DNA from: Tubulanus polymorphus
Taxonomy: Eukaryota; Nemertea; Palaeonemertea; Tubulaniformes; Tubulanidae
Length of the DNA: 64,000 bases
Assembly (NCBI RefSeq): GCF_964204645.1
Contig: NC_134030.1
Coordinates: 7,128,278 to 7,192,277, forward strand
Direction: 5' to 3'
A program made the position numbers and the translations under genes. Position 1 is the stretch's first letter, and the number at the start of each line of letters is the position of its first letter. Positions 24,934 to 38,521 of this stretch are shown in pieces. Under the pieces are notes generated by a model, which worked only from the letters and a program-made list of their open reading frames with translations, searched no databases and was not told the DNA's origin.

Positions 24934-26040
24934 CAAGTTTCAAGTTTCAAGTTTCAAGTTTGTTTATTCATTATAATCACATGACATGATCGTCAATGAA
25001 CAGCGGATTAGAAGAAAACAATATAATACATATATACAATACTAGGATTACAAAAATATTTACAGGAAAGAGTGCATAGGACATAGCGTACTGTACAATA
25101 TAAGTCAAGCATAAAATTAAATATAATATTCAAATCCCGATTGGATATACTTTCCCAAATTTACCAATTCTGATTGACTACCTATATCATTAAAAATTCT
25201 ATTTATATCATTTACATCACCAATTTCCAAATCAAATTTCGTCCTGAGACAGTCGAATTTGCTACACGATAAGATGAAATGCTGCTCGTCTTCCACACAG
25301 TTACATATATCACAAAGTCTGTTTTCTCTACTCAATCCCAGGTGTCTGCCTTTTTCTATCATCAGTCGATTGGATGAGGTACGTAGTTTGGCAATTGCAC
25401 TCCTAATATTAAAATTCTTTACAACCAATAAGTAGTTTTCTAGTTGGTAGGACTGTTTAATCGTATTATAAAAAGATAATTTGTTATGACTTGCAGATTG
25501 TTCCCTCCAAGAATAGACGAAATTTTCTTGTAGTTTGCATTTGATGCTATTAAAAATAAAGGGCACCTAGATTTTCCAGCAGGTTATTAAAGTTCAAATG
25601 AGTGAGTAGAGTCTTAATGCCCGTTATAAAATTACAGTTATTATTGCTGTCGTCCCTATACATATCAAGGAGACTCTGATAGACTAAACTATTAGGATTA
25701 TTCGTCATAATAGACATCCAGAATTTAATTGCTGACAGAAGTACATCATTGAAGACTGGGAAAACCCCCAGATCACCAAAAACAGGTAATAGAAGTGATT
25801 TATTGTGTAACCCAAGGATTAATCTACAGAATCTTGACTGTACTTTTTGACAAATGAGTTTATTGTAATGAGCACATAGGTAGTTCGGATTAACACCCTT
25901 TTTCGTGCTTTCTAAGAGAGAAAATATACCCCAGACCTCTGAACCATATACAAGTATAGGCTTAATTAACGCATTAAATAGTTCAAGTTGTTGTTGGATA
26001 TGGAGATTATTAAAACCAGGCATTTCCATGATACTGACCG
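24934..26040 (-). mobile_element. 5'-truncated non-LTR retrotransposon (LINE) tail
   Basis: Two overlapping minus-strand frames encode the end of a LINE reverse transcriptase. 25550-26029 has the RT-thumb motif ALIKPILVYGSEVWG. 25117-25566 has the usual C-terminal region with LRTSSNRLMIEKGR followed by a zinc-knuckle-like C-x2-C...H-x4-C (LCDICN...HFILSC). A frame break near 25555 separates them, so the copy is dead. The 3' end carries four copies of the heptamer CAAGTTT (24934-24961), as LINE 3' tails often do. The upstream RT and endonuclease are absent. Confidence 0.8.
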
Positions 26041-26686
26041 AAGACGCAGTGTAACCCCACGTTCTTCAATGTCGTAATATAACTGCAATAGCGCCGATGT
26101 ATCTAATATACCGGGGAATGTAACCCATTACAGTATCCAAATATTGTCCTTAACGACAATGCGATAGCGATAGGTCGTCAAACACATACATGTCCGTACT
26201 CAGGATTTTGAAAGGCATTTTTCACTTTAAAAATTACTACATTAATTTCTAAACAGCAAAGGTAACAATTGTTTTCCTTTTTTAAAGCATAATGCATAAC
26301 ATTTCATATGAAGTGTTGAGTGCAGTTCATAGCTTTGTCCAGGAAATCCAACCCTTCTCATCGAGGCTTTATCCGAGTTTATCCGAGACTTTATCTCTTA
26401 AGTCCGGCCTTATCCGAAACTTCATCCCTTCTCCAGAATAAAACAAATGAAATTACAATTTGATTACGTGTATTTATAAAATGTATAAAAATGTTCCTCG
26501 GATTTTTACGAAGGTTGACTATCAAGTAGAAGTGCAATAACAAAATACAAAAAGTTCTCTTGATTTGAGTTTAAAAATTCGGTATCGGGTTTAATAATAA
26601 GCGAGACAATGAGTTATTTGAATGAGTAAATTGTTTCATATTTCGGTGATTGATATAAAATAATTGGTGGCGTTTCGCTTTCCTTT
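26041..26686. other. Spacer between the LINE tail and channel D
   Basis: No coding potential. The block around 26340-26450 matches the downstream flanks of channels A to C (GGCTTTATCCGA and CTTCATCCCTTCTCCAGAATAAAA words), so it is the 3' flank of channel D. Confidence 0.5.
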
Positions 26687-29600
26687 TCAGACTGGAGATG
26701 TGTTAAAATTGATACCATTTTGGTTAACTTTTGTCTCGGTGACGTCATAATGTTGTTCCTCCTTATCAGCGCGCACTCGTCGCAGCCGCCTCAAGCGGTA
26801 CACGAGTTGAGATCCGAAAAACCAGAAGACCTCGGCAATAGCCAATAAAGATGCGCCTAAATAAAGCCCGGCAGAGCCACCTATATCACCTAGAATATGA
26901 GAATGAGAATAGATGTACAACAATGCTGTGAACAGTTGGGAATAGGTTTCTTTTAGATGGATACTCTAGGAAATAAAGTGTTCAAATCAAATCAAATCAA
27001 ATGAAACCATGGAATCTAAAATAAATGTGTTGATATGCTTACGATGCCGTTTGCATTCCAGATAATCCCGTTCTAATTTATTTACAAACCGTTTTCATTT
27101 ACAATTATATACAAACTACTTATTTTTAATCTGGTCGTATCCATAAAAAAGAAGGGCAACCAAATAATTGTTTTAGACTTTTTTCATTGAAATTGATTTT
27201 TACATTTCAAATTATAGACGCGAGTTTTCATTAATAACATTTACTCACAAATTAACGAAAACCACAAATATCCTTTAGACTTTTTCAACGTCTCTAAACT
27301 CAGCGTTCGAAAGTAGATAGAAACGTATACGTAATTATTTCTGAAATCAAACAACAGTTCAACATAAATACATATGCCTCTACCGGAAATCACCATACAG
27401 AAATTCCTAACGAGAATACTTACGCTAAAAAGTCTTCATCGATGACAATGCTGTTCCGATATTTTGTCATATGTTCGTTTACGAATGCATTTATAACAAT
27501 CAATTCAATTTGCGCATTGCGATATTTCTTGATGGCTTTAGCTAGTTCATTCTTTTCATGGACGATGTACTGCAGTTTTTTCTTTATTTCCGCCAATGCT
27601 TTTCCACCGACGGTAGGTAATGTGATCATGGATGCGAAGAAGTCTATGGCAGGCTGGCAAAGTTGGTCCAAGTCATTAATGAGTGAGTATATCCCCGTTA
27701 ACGAATTATCCACGAACATTTGAAGGTCTCGCGTGAACTTATCCAGTAGGTCTTTATTATCAAGCATCAGTGAATTTAATTCCACCATGGAAATCTTTTT
27801 CTGCGCGATCATTGTTTTAAGCCGACGAGTGACATTCGCGTTAATTTCGTCAATGAATTCACTCAAGGTTATGATGTTAATTGGTGTCGGATAAAGCCAG
27901 CGTCCAACTGGTTTATAGAATGTAGGTGCGCGGATGAGGTTTTCGTATAAGATCAGAAGATATTTCATATACGCGTTGGTCAAATCTAATCTGTTAGTTT
28001 TGATGGAACTCTCGAGCTGGTCCAATTTATAAACAACATTTTTCAATTCCGTTTGCAGATCAATCGCCGATATTTCGAATTCGCCGATGATGGTGTCAAA
28101 CTGACCGGTTCGATTGTAGAAAATATCCCAATCCCGTTTTAGTTGACTGTTGCGAATATCGCGTAACTCTGTTTTGGATTCATTGCAGGCAGTAATCATT
28201 GTATCACATGATTCGAGAAATATTCTATGGTGATCTGCGCTTTTGGGCAAATCGATGAAAGACTTAGCGACTGTTGCATCTTCCCGCAGGTTAACAACTA
28301 GATTTTGAAAAACTGACCGTGTCGATATTGCTGTATTAAGCATATTTTGAAATACGCCACCAACGTTGGAAATCGATGCTTGGAAATCCATTTGCGATAC
28401 AACCGACGAGTTCGCTAGAAAATCATTGATAACTTTGAAATCTGAATCAAGGGTATCGTTAAGTGCAGATTCAAAATTTGTCAAACCCGGAATAACTATC
28501 GTGGAGATTTTTTCCATGTCGGTATAGCGTAAATACATCTGTTTCGCCTGTCGCACAGAACGTTCGACGCTTTGAAGGTTATTGTTGTTGTAGTTCAAAT
28601 CCGATAGAATAACCCTATCATGATTTTTTAGAAATCCTCTAACTTTTTTTATGGCAACTTCGCATTTTTCTAGTGTTGTAACAAAATTCGAAACTGTATT
28701 GAAGCTCGTCGCCGCCAGATGAGGGTCAGTAATATATAGTGTTTCCCTGGCTTTTCTGTAATCTGCTAGCATGTTCAGGTTATTTTTCTCTATTCGTGCC
28801 ATTTTCCTTGCCATACTCTTCGACAGAGCCGCGTAACTGATTCGTGAATCGTACGTCAGATGTTCACACGGTGGTGGACATTCATTAGTGCCGCACACAT
28901 TCGGATTTTGACGCATTTTTGCTAGAAAAAAAACCCACTTATACTGATTTACTGAATCGATAGATTTAGGCATAAACATTGCATGGTAGTTTGAACCGAC
29001 GATGACACCCCATCTGTGCTTTTCCTTACCGAGTTCTAGTTGGTAGCAATCTCTGTGCTGTTTTAAAGTACAATATGGTAGACCTGCGGGACTATCTTCG
29101 GCATAAAACGGCATGCATCTACATATTGATGACGTAACTCTTATATAACAGTAGTGCTGACACATACTTTGTCTTTGGGCGTCTTTCATGCAAAGTCCGT
29201 ACGGATCTTGCAATTCGGTCGTCTGAAATTACACCACATAGACAAAATAGTTTATAAAATCAAATCTAATCTATATTCATGTAAACTCGGGTCGATTTAT
29301 TGTATCGAACACATTCACTGGATACAATTTCAATGAGAAATATAAAGCACCTCCATCTTTTATAAAATCCGTAATCTATATTTACCTTCGATAAAACGCG
29401 TCTTACTTAACTGATATTTTTAATCGAGTAATATGCTGATCATCACTTTTACCTTTTTAGCTTGAACATCGATAAATGCACTCATCGACGGTGGTACAGA
29501 TAACGACAAATCTTTCATACGAATTCCTTGATGTTTATCATGAACTAAAACCTTAAGTCCGGCGGATTTGTGTTCTCCTTCCATATTCTGGTACTGTTCT

Positions 29601-31718
29601 AAGTTGATCAACAGGTTCAAGCCAAATGCCACTCCTATGTTTAGAGAGTTTCCTTAAACCACAGAACACGAGGTTCATTCATTTAGGGATGTAGATTTTT
29701 TACTTTTCTTACCAGTCCCTTGGCTGTACATTTGCTTTTTCTTGTCGTGATTAAACCCCAGGCATTTTCCGTAGTCAGTCAAAATAGTTGTCAGATTAGT
29801 CGTTGCCAGTGTCTCTGATTGGAAGTTCGCACTTAAGAAATGACAACGAATGTAAACGAAATCTATCGATACTCATCTTAAACTGCATCGATTTAACTTA
29901 CGATTTCATGGTATCGTTCAAACGATGGCCATATTTCAATATCAATGCCCGCATATCAATATCATCGAAAGCCGTGGAATTCCCAGTTATCGAAATGTTT
30001 TGAGTAGTTGACATATTTCCAGTTATCTGCGTTGTTGGTTTCTCGTTCTGGCGGTAGAAATCAACAATAAGCTTGTACAACCTGTCTTCATAAGTATCAG
30101 ATAATCTATATGATAGAAATACATGCTGATCAAAATTTGTTTTGACGTGAGTTAGTTTTATTCTCAATGTCGCTTGGCTAAAATACCTGAAAGTGTTGGT
30201 GTTGCAGATGGTAACTGCCGGGAATGGTATCTGATCTCGATTGTCGTCGAGAGATACATCCACCGTAACCGGCCATGAAATGTAATATTTGACTCGGTCG
30301 TGCACCTGGTAGATAAAGGCGCCCGTCATACTCAAAAATAACAACAACCAAATACATCTAGAATTGAACAAGAAATAGATATTATTCATCGTTTCATGCG
30401 GCTGCTTTGAAGCAAAGATGCAAAGATGAGGCAGAGTTTCTACTTATACATGCTATTCATAAAACATGTCTGGAGTATTAGTAGAATGACCATCATCCTC
30501 CCCAAAAGCGGTTTTTAGAGAATTACATATTTATAATCTATTTCATTCTTTGATTATCATGTATTTTGGTATGACTTTCAAATCAAGAGGGTTTATATTC
30601 ATTGAAAGTAAAGTCCACACCCTCAAACTTGATATTATAACTTCTGTAACATATTTATATATCTGTTTAAGTATGTATCTATAAAACCGGTCGTTCAATA
30701 TTCGTTTCCATGATTTTCAAATGACAACTCGTACACGTGATGAATAGAAAATGTATTGTTTTGTCTCTCTTCTGGGACTTCATACCCTCCTGCTGCGTAA
30801 TGGAATATATATGTACATAATCTAACAAATTCATTAACATCGCATATTGCAATTACGGATAAATCAATTGAGTAAATTGTAGAAATTGGAATAAAAACAA
30901 ATAGCACTTTCAATCATCTCTGCGGTACAGATTCATTATGAATCATCATGAATTTAATGATGGAAAAACGTTCATTAAAGCAGCAACTAAAATTCGTCGT
31001 GATAATTTACTGAGATAGATCACGCGTTAAATATTCATGCGCTACATTCAATATCGAACAAAACGCTCTACTAATGATTATTACAATTGAAATGTTGTGA
31101 TAAAATCGAAATAGCTTGAAAATCTTTTGGCGATTGTAAAACACAACCAAAATCAACCGCATAACGGGGCCATGCTTGTGGTGGCAATTTGACATTTCAC
31201 GCATTGACGTTTTATGTAAGCACGTATTGGACCATATGCAATCTGTGTTTTTTTGCAAATTTCGGATTTTAAGATATTTTTGCAATACCCCTTTGCTGAC
31301 TTTATACAAGGGCCGTCCATGCTAGGTTTTTTTGGTGGAAACAAAATCTAGATAGGTTCTAGATCAGTTAAGTTGTTAAATGTTCATTTGGCACAAGATC
31401 AAATAATTGTGAATTCTTTTGAGAGACATGCGCAAAGGCTTAGTTTTCAGCTGAAATGCCTTTTGATTTTCGAGAAAAGCCTTAAACGTGTTCTCAAGGT
31501 TATACACAACCAAAAAATTACAAGGAAACAAGATACATTTTTCATTCGTAAAAACAAATTGTCATAGCAATATATTAAGCTTACCTGATGGTGACAGTTG
31601 GAGAGTGTCCTATGTATCTAACCCCATGAAATGCCGTGTCATTGGAAAAGTCGGAAAGCGCTTCTTTAAATGTTTGTTTATTTTCAACTCTGACCGATTG
31701 CATGTTCGAATCCGCCAT
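26687..31718 (-). CDS. DEG/ENaC-family channel D with giant thumb insertion
   Basis: Fourth tandem paralogue. Exons: 31585-31718, 30187-30357, 29902-30105, 29713-29831, 29453-29634, 29030-29222, 27424-28921, 27249-27340, 26687-26889. Total 931 residues from the start MADSNMQSV. Exon 7 is 6 nt shorter than in A, B, C and F and equal to E, and the start MADS is shared with E, so D and E form a second subtype. Exon 3 is the shortest of the six (fewer Asn-x-Ser/Thr units). The filter is GAS and the tail ends NTSPV, PDZ-ligand-like. Introns 2 (81 bp) and 6 (108 bp) are multiples of three without stops, so retained-intron products would stay in frame. Confidence 0.88.
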
Positions 31719-31753
31719 CGTTGAAATCCGTAACAAAAGATGATGCCAAAACA

Positions 31754-31815
31754 ATGATCGACTGACACATCCTCTCCGATGTAGCCGGCTATACTGTCAT
31801 GGTTACCAAACGATC
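31754..31815 (-). promoter_or_regulatory. Conserved upstream block of channel D (diverged)
   Basis: The coding strand has TTTGGTAACCATGACAGTA, but the E-box has decayed and the CCAAT box reads AGTCGATCAT. It is the most diverged version of the block seen upstream of the channels. Confidence 0.35.
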
Positions 31816-31854
31816 CGAAATGCATGTTATATGAAACCGTTTCAGATCATTTAA

Positions 31855-33346
31855 TAATAACAATAATAATAATGATAATAACATTTATTTCTACACCGCT
31901 CTCCACTGCGTTTTAGAGTGATGTACATATAGACTGGCATCATCTTATTACATCAAGAAGCTGTCGGGTTACTCTCAAAGAAGATCAAACACTACAAAGA
32001 TGATTTCGGTAGGTACGGAGAGTTGTTGGACACCGATGACGTCGGCTGCCACGGTTGATTCAAAATAATAAGCAATGGATGAAGAATTCACAATCGGAAA
32101 GAATGTACTACATAATCCTACGTGATTATCATCATTTTTCTGCAGGGTCCGGCCCGCCACACGAATGTAAGATTTTGACCGCCATGTGCTGCCGCTATAT
32201 ATTTCATAAGCGCCGAAAGCATTAACTAACTGAATTGCGCAAATTCCTACTGTGGCATGCAAGTAATAGGCAAGTTCACACATTCAACGTCAACGATATG
32301 TGTAGAGGCAGCACTTGACGGTTTAGATTTCACACGAATCGTACGCCCACTGTAGTATGCGCGTACATCTTACAAACAACACCAATTTACTTAATTTGTT
32401 TAATTCAATCGACACTCAGATATTTTCACACCACGCAAATCCTAACAAAACTGGAACCTGAGATATATCTATCTTAGACGTAAATAGTTAAATCTCCATT
32501 TTCGACAACCTAAATCCTACAACCAGTATTTTTCAGCATAGCCAAATATATTAAACTCGGTTTGCCATTGTCCTGATATTTCTTGGATTAACATTTTTTT
32601 ATATTTTCAATATTGTTTTTCTTCACCTGTAATTAGTGTTAATTATGCCTCATTTTATTACTTGTTCATCTCCTATTATGTATATACTTGATTTTACCGA
32701 AACTGTATCAGTTGCAAACAATGTTTTTTAAAATGTTTATCGCTGAATAAAGATTGAATTGAATTGTATTATATTTTTCGCAGAGAGCCGTGGTCCTCTA
32801 ATTCGCCTAAACAGAATAAAATATAAATCGTAATACGTAGCCCACTTTTCCCATTAGCGCCTTCAGAAACCCGCTGACCGCTTATTAACCGACAAGAGAT
32901 TATGAATGTTCCCCTAGCCACGGCCCGGCTTTACGCTGTTTGCCTGGTACGTGCATTCCTCAAGCATTTTAATCAATCCTCCAAAAAGCGATGACATCTT
33001 GATCATCATTAGCTTACTAGAATGCGTCCTATTCTAGTATAGATAACGGTAACGAATCTGATAAATGACATAACACCCTTCTTTCATTCGGTTGTACACA
33101 AAAGCGAAGAAGTGCAAAATTTAATCACAAAGATAATTTCAAAGTATATCGAGATATACGTATTGTGATTGGAAATCGTAGCTTATTTAACGGGAGATGA
33201 TGACATGTATCTTAATCAGTACATTTTTACATAAATAAGTGATTCATAATAAACTGACACTAGTATGGTCCTGCTTTGTTCAAAAAGGATTCACTCAAGA
33301 TCCATTCTCTACCTTGGTGGCGTCGTCAAGATTTGTTCCTGCGAAT
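31855..33346. other. Spacer between channels D and E
   Basis: Contains an AAT/GAT-rich microsatellite (about 31852-31885) and a 102-codon minus-strand frame at 31975-32283 with an unrecognised, protein-like composition and no clear splice partners. The rest (32300-33340) is AT-rich with no support for a gene. Confidence 0.4.
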
Positions 33347-36300
33347 TCATCGGCGCACACTCATCTCGTTGAATTCATTTTGTTGTTCCTGCTTATCAGC
33401 GTGCACTCGTCGCAGCCGCTTCAAGCGGTACATCAGTTGAGATCCGAAAAACCAGATAACCTCGGCAATAGCCAATAAAGATGCGCCTAGATAAAGCCCG
33501 GCAGAGCCACCTATATCACCTAAAATACGAGAATTCAGAAACAAGATTTCGTTCTATAAGCTAACGTATCCTAATTGAAGCTATCCATCGAATAAAAATG
33601 ACGATTAATAGATTCATTCTAATTCTTTTTTTAGATTCTTTTAATGAATCCATTTTAATTCTTAGTATCTAAATCTGTATCGATGTTTTTACATTTTATG
33701 TTATATCGGTATTGTAACAAGATATTTGCACTTGTTAATCAACTTTAATGTACTTACAAATTAACGAAAACCACAAATATCCTTTAGACTTTTTCAACGT
33801 CTCCAAACTCAGCGTTCGAAAGTAAACCGAAACGTATACGTAATTATTTCTGGAAATAAAAGTCAGGGGTGAAGCGTAACGAACGGAAAAAAAATCGGAA
33901 AACGCCTTCGTAGAAAATAATCATCATCGACTTTGATTATCAAGAATACTAACGCTAAGAAGTCTTCATCAATGGCAATCCTATCCCGGTAATTTTTCAT
34001 ATAATCACCTAAGAATGAGTTCACAACTGACAATTTACTTTGTACATCGCTATAACTGTTTATGACTTTGGCAAATTCATCCTTTTCTTGTATAACGAAC
34101 TGCAGTCTCTTATTAATTTCAGTCAGTGCTTTCCCATCGACAGCTGAATTGGAGATAATGATGTAGCCGAAAAGGTCTTTGATAGGCTGGAAAACTTGTC
34201 CCATATCTTTAACAACTGCGTACAACCCTGTCAACGAATAGTCCATGAACACTTGAAGATTTCGCCTGAACCGCTCCAGTAGGTCTTTATTGTTAAGCAT
34301 CAGAGAATTCCATTCCGTCATGGAAATCGTTGGCTTTGCAATCATTGCTTCAAGCCGTCGAGTGACATTCGCGTTTATGTCGTCAACGTTTTTGCTCAAA
34401 GTTACTACATTAATTGGCATAGGGGAAATCCATCGCCCAGCTGCGTCGTAGAATGTCGGTGCATCGATGACGTTTTCGTATATGATTAGAAAATATTTCA
34501 AATATGCGTTACTTATATCTAGTTGGTGAGTTTTGAAAGTATTCTCGAACTCGTCGAATTTATAAACCATATCTTTCAGTACGGATTTCAGACCAATCGC
34601 AGACCTCTCGAATTCGCCGATAATGGTGTAAAACCGAACGGTTCGATTGTAGAAATCATCCCAATCATACTTTGATTGGCTCATGCTAATATCATGTAAC
34701 TTTGTTTTGGAATCATTGCAGGCAGTAATCATTGTATCGCATGATTCGAGAAACGATTTGTGGTTATCTTTGATTTTAGGCAAATCGACCATATACCTCG
34801 CGACAGTTTGATCTTGCACCAGGTTGATGATTAGATTCTGAAAAACTGACCGAGTCAATAACGCTGTGTCAAGCATATTTTGGAGTATCCCAGCAATCTT
34901 TAAAGACGCTACTTGAAAATCCGTTTGTGATACAACCGACGAGTTCGCTAGGAAATCGTTGATAACTTTGAAATCAGAATCGATGGTACGATCCAGTGCC
35001 AATTTGAATCTTTTCAAACCTGGAATAACTATCGTGGAAATTTCTTCCATGTTGGTATGGCGTAAAAACATTTCCTTCACCATTCGTACAGAATGTGAAA
35101 TATTTAGCAAATTTGCATCGACGTATTTCATATCCGAAGTTATTCTAACTTGATTCATCACAAACACTCCTACGTTTTTCACGGCAATTTCTAATTCTTT
35201 TATTGATTTGATGAAAAATGCAACGGCCTCAAAATTCATTTCCACCAGACGAGGGTCAGTATTGTAAAGAGCTTCTCTAGCCATTTTGTAATCTGTTAAC
35301 ATTTCTAGGTTGTTTTTCTCTTTTCGTGCCATTTTTCGTGCCATACTCTCCGAGAGAGCCGCGTAACTGATTCGTGAATCGTACGTCAAATGTTGACATT
35401 GCGGTGGACATTCATAAGTGCCGCAAACGGTCTGATTTTGTCGCATTTTCGCTAGAAAAAATAGCATTAAATTGAATTGATTGATATAGCATTAAATTGA
35501 ATTGACTGACGTATTGCCACATAACGTTGACACAACGCTAGCGTGCTGGGCTTGAGACTACACCCTCACAGCACACCACGTCTCCATTTTCATTACCGAG
35601 TTCTAGTTGGTAGCAATCTCTGTGTTGTTTTAAAGTACAATACGGCAGACCTGCGGGACTATCTTCAGCATAAAACGGCATGCATCTACATATTGATGAC
35701 GTCACCCGTATATAACAGTTATGTTCACACATACTTTGTCTTTGGGCGTATTTCATGCAGTTTCCGTACGGATCTTGCAATTCTGTCGTCTGAAATTAGA
35801 CGAAATAGACAAAATAGCTTTCGATAATAGTCTTAGTTCATTCGTACACTCGGGTGCAAAGTAAAGCTATCGCAATGAAAGTATTGAGATTAAACTGATT
35901 GCAACACATTTTTCTTCTGAAACTCTTTTGAAATGGATTTAGTGTCAGTTGAAGTCCCGAATCAATAATCGATATTTTTCGATTTTGTTTTTCTTTAGCA
36001 CTGATATTCTAAATCTAGCAAAAAACTTTTCAACACTTTTACCTTTTTAGCTTGAACATCGATAAGCGCACTCATCGACGGTGGTACAGATAACGACAAA
36101 TCTTGCATACGAATTCCTTGATATTTATCGTGAACTAAAACTTTTAGTCCGGCAGATTTGTGTTCTCCTTCCATGTTCTGATACTGTTCTAAGTTGATCA
36201 ACAAGTTCAAACCATATGCTACTCCTGTAGATACAGATATAGATATCGATATCGATATCGATAGAGAAGTAAGACTTTCCTTAATTCATCATTGGATACG

Positions 36301-37807
36301 AGGTTCATTCATTCTTACCAGTCCCTTGGCTGTAGAGAAGTTTTGTCTTGTCGTGATTGAACCCCAAGCATTTGCCGTAGTCGGTCAAAACAGTTGTCAG
36401 ATTAGCAGTTGTCAGTTTCTCGGATTGGAAATTCACTCTTTATGAAATTATATGGAATTTCACGAAATCTATCATCAGTATCAATGGATTTGTTGCTCTT
36501 AATAACTCTATCGATTTTAACTTACGATTTCACGGTATCGTTCAAACGATGGCCATATTGCAATATCAATGTCCGCATATCAATGCTTTCGAAAGCGTCT
36601 TCCATCGAAACATTTTCAGTAATCGAAATATTTCGAGTCGTTGACATATTTCCAGTTTTCGGCGTTATTGGTCTCTCGTTCTGACGGTAGAAATCAACAA
36701 TATACTTATACAACCCGTCTTCATATGTATCAGATAATCTAAACGGTAGAAAAATTAATTTTGACTGAGGAAAATTGTTTGTTGTATGTGTCCGGGTATA
36801 AATGGTATATCTAGGTATGGGCGGTGTTTCGCTGAAATACCTGAAAGTGTTGGTGTTACAGATGGTAACTGCCGGGAATGGTATCTGACCTCGATTGTTT
36901 TCGAGAGATATATCCACGGTAACCGGCCATGAAATGTAATATTTGACTCGGTCGTGCACCTGGTAGATAAACGCGCTCGTCATACTCAAAAACAACAACA
37001 ACCAAATGCATCTAAAACGCAAAAAACATATCTCCACTCATTTCCTCTATCATTCTATTTTATTAAGTTTAAGACGACAAAAAAGTAAAATAGATCTTAA
37101 TATCACGATCCGAATACATCTGTATATAATTGGAACCAGAACTCTATACATGTTAGATTAGATAGATCGACAAATAAACGCTCTTCTGGTATATCATATC
37201 ATTTTTGCTGCTATGACGTCCCTGTTATTAATAGTTGTCGCACGGTGTCACAAGGGCCAATGTGGTTTACTGGTAGATTCATTAATATTGCAATTTTGAG
37301 TTGACTTTGTTTATTAAATCGTTATTGGCACCGCCTCTGGGGATTACTTTTGATCATCATCAATTTAGAAAACGTTTATATACAAAATCACCAAGTTTCG
37401 TCGAAATACGAATAAGTGTATAGTGATTTATGAGACGGATCCTTCTCGAAATGTTCATGTGGAATATTCGTTTTCGAGCAAAACTATGAATTTAGAAACA
37501 CAATTTATTGAGTTTATCAAATAAAACAATTCGAGTAATTTCCTTATTTATATAAATACCATTATGATATATTTGAACATAATTTCCAAACAAGTTATAG
37601 AAGAATATGTACGTACATGAAAAATTGAACTAAAAAAGTGGAATTTTCTTCTAAGTGGATATGCTACGCTTACCTGATGGTGATAGTCGGAGAGTGTCCT
37701 ATGTGTCTGACTCCGTGAAATGCCGTATCATTGGAGAAGTCGGAAAGCGCTTCTTTAAATGTTTGCTTATCTTCGGTTTTTACCGATGTCTTTTTCGAAT
37801 CCGCCAT
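33347..37807 (-). CDS. DEG/ENaC-family channel E with giant thumb insertion
   Basis: Fifth tandem paralogue and last of the minus-strand arm. Exons: 37674-37807, 36841-37011, 36526-36738, 36319-36437, 36043-36224, 35597-35789, 33954-35451, 33758-33849, 33347-33519. They join to 924 residues from the start MADSKKTSV. Hallmarks are present: AFHGVRHI, TM1, FPAVTICN, the cysteine array with ECPPQC (one proline replaced by glutamine), the helical insertion, and DIGGSAGLYLGAS/TM2. The tail is short and unrelated to the others after ADKQEQQ (ends SVRR). Intron 2 (102 bp) is stop-free and a multiple of three. Intron 4 begins its acceptor region with a GATATC microsatellite (36226-36262). It is divergently oriented to channel F. 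Confidence 0.88.
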
Positions 37808-37887
37808 CGTTAAAATCCGTACTTAAATTTAAACAACTTCTCACAACAGTCCGTGACAAAGAGGCGCTGCCATTGATTATGGTAAAA

Positions 37888-37955
37888 TGATGATTGACTG
37901 ACACACTCTTTTCAGCTGCAGGTTTTTACTGTCATGGTTACCAAACAATTCGAAA
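37888..37955 (-). promoter_or_regulatory. Conserved upstream block of channel E
   Basis: The coding strand reads TTTGGTAACCATGACAGTAA, CTGCAGCTGAAAAG and AGTCAATCAT, aligned with the other channel upstream blocks. The function is inferred from conservation only. Confidence 0.4.
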
Positions 37956-38065
37956 ATAGACCGTTGAAATTACTTTTCGAAGCTTTCGAACATCGAAACT
38001 AGATTCAAGGCTACGAAGGTTTCTAGGTCGATATCGTGTTAGTGGACTATTTGTACCAACACGCG

Positions 38066-38399
38066 GGTATCTTTTAAAGAATTTTTCCAATTCGAAAAGA
38101 TGGGCCCAGGACGGCAGTTTTTCATGCTTTGAGATGTATTTATGATTTTTAATGAAAAAGAATAAGATTTATTTTGTGTTAGAGACATATCTCGTATGTT
38201 AATGGGAAAAAAATTATTCTCATTACTAAACCGGTATTTTTCAAAGAATTTTTCCAATTCGAAAAGATGGGCCCAGGACGGCAGTTTTTCATGCTTTGAG
38301 ATGTATTTATGATTTTTAATGAAAAAGAATTAGATTTATTTTGTGTTAGAGACATATCTCGTCAGTTAATGGGAAAAAATTGTTCTCATTACTAAACCG
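38066..38399. repeat. Two-copy tandem duplication, 167-bp unit
   Basis: The segment starting near 38066 (AGAATTTTTCCAATTCG, then GATGGGCCCAGGACGGCAG) is repeated 167 bp later with only a few changes, which implies a recent local duplication. It lies upstream of channel E at the inversion centre. No protein is evident. Confidence 0.8.
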
Positions 38400-38521
38400 A
38401 TTTTCTGGCGAGTTATATACCTTATCAAATTTTGGCAAAAATTGCCTGAAATTTTTTTCTTATAATTCATAAATTTGACAGAAAAAAAACATTTTTGCCT
38501 GCGTCCCCAGGATGCTTCCGT

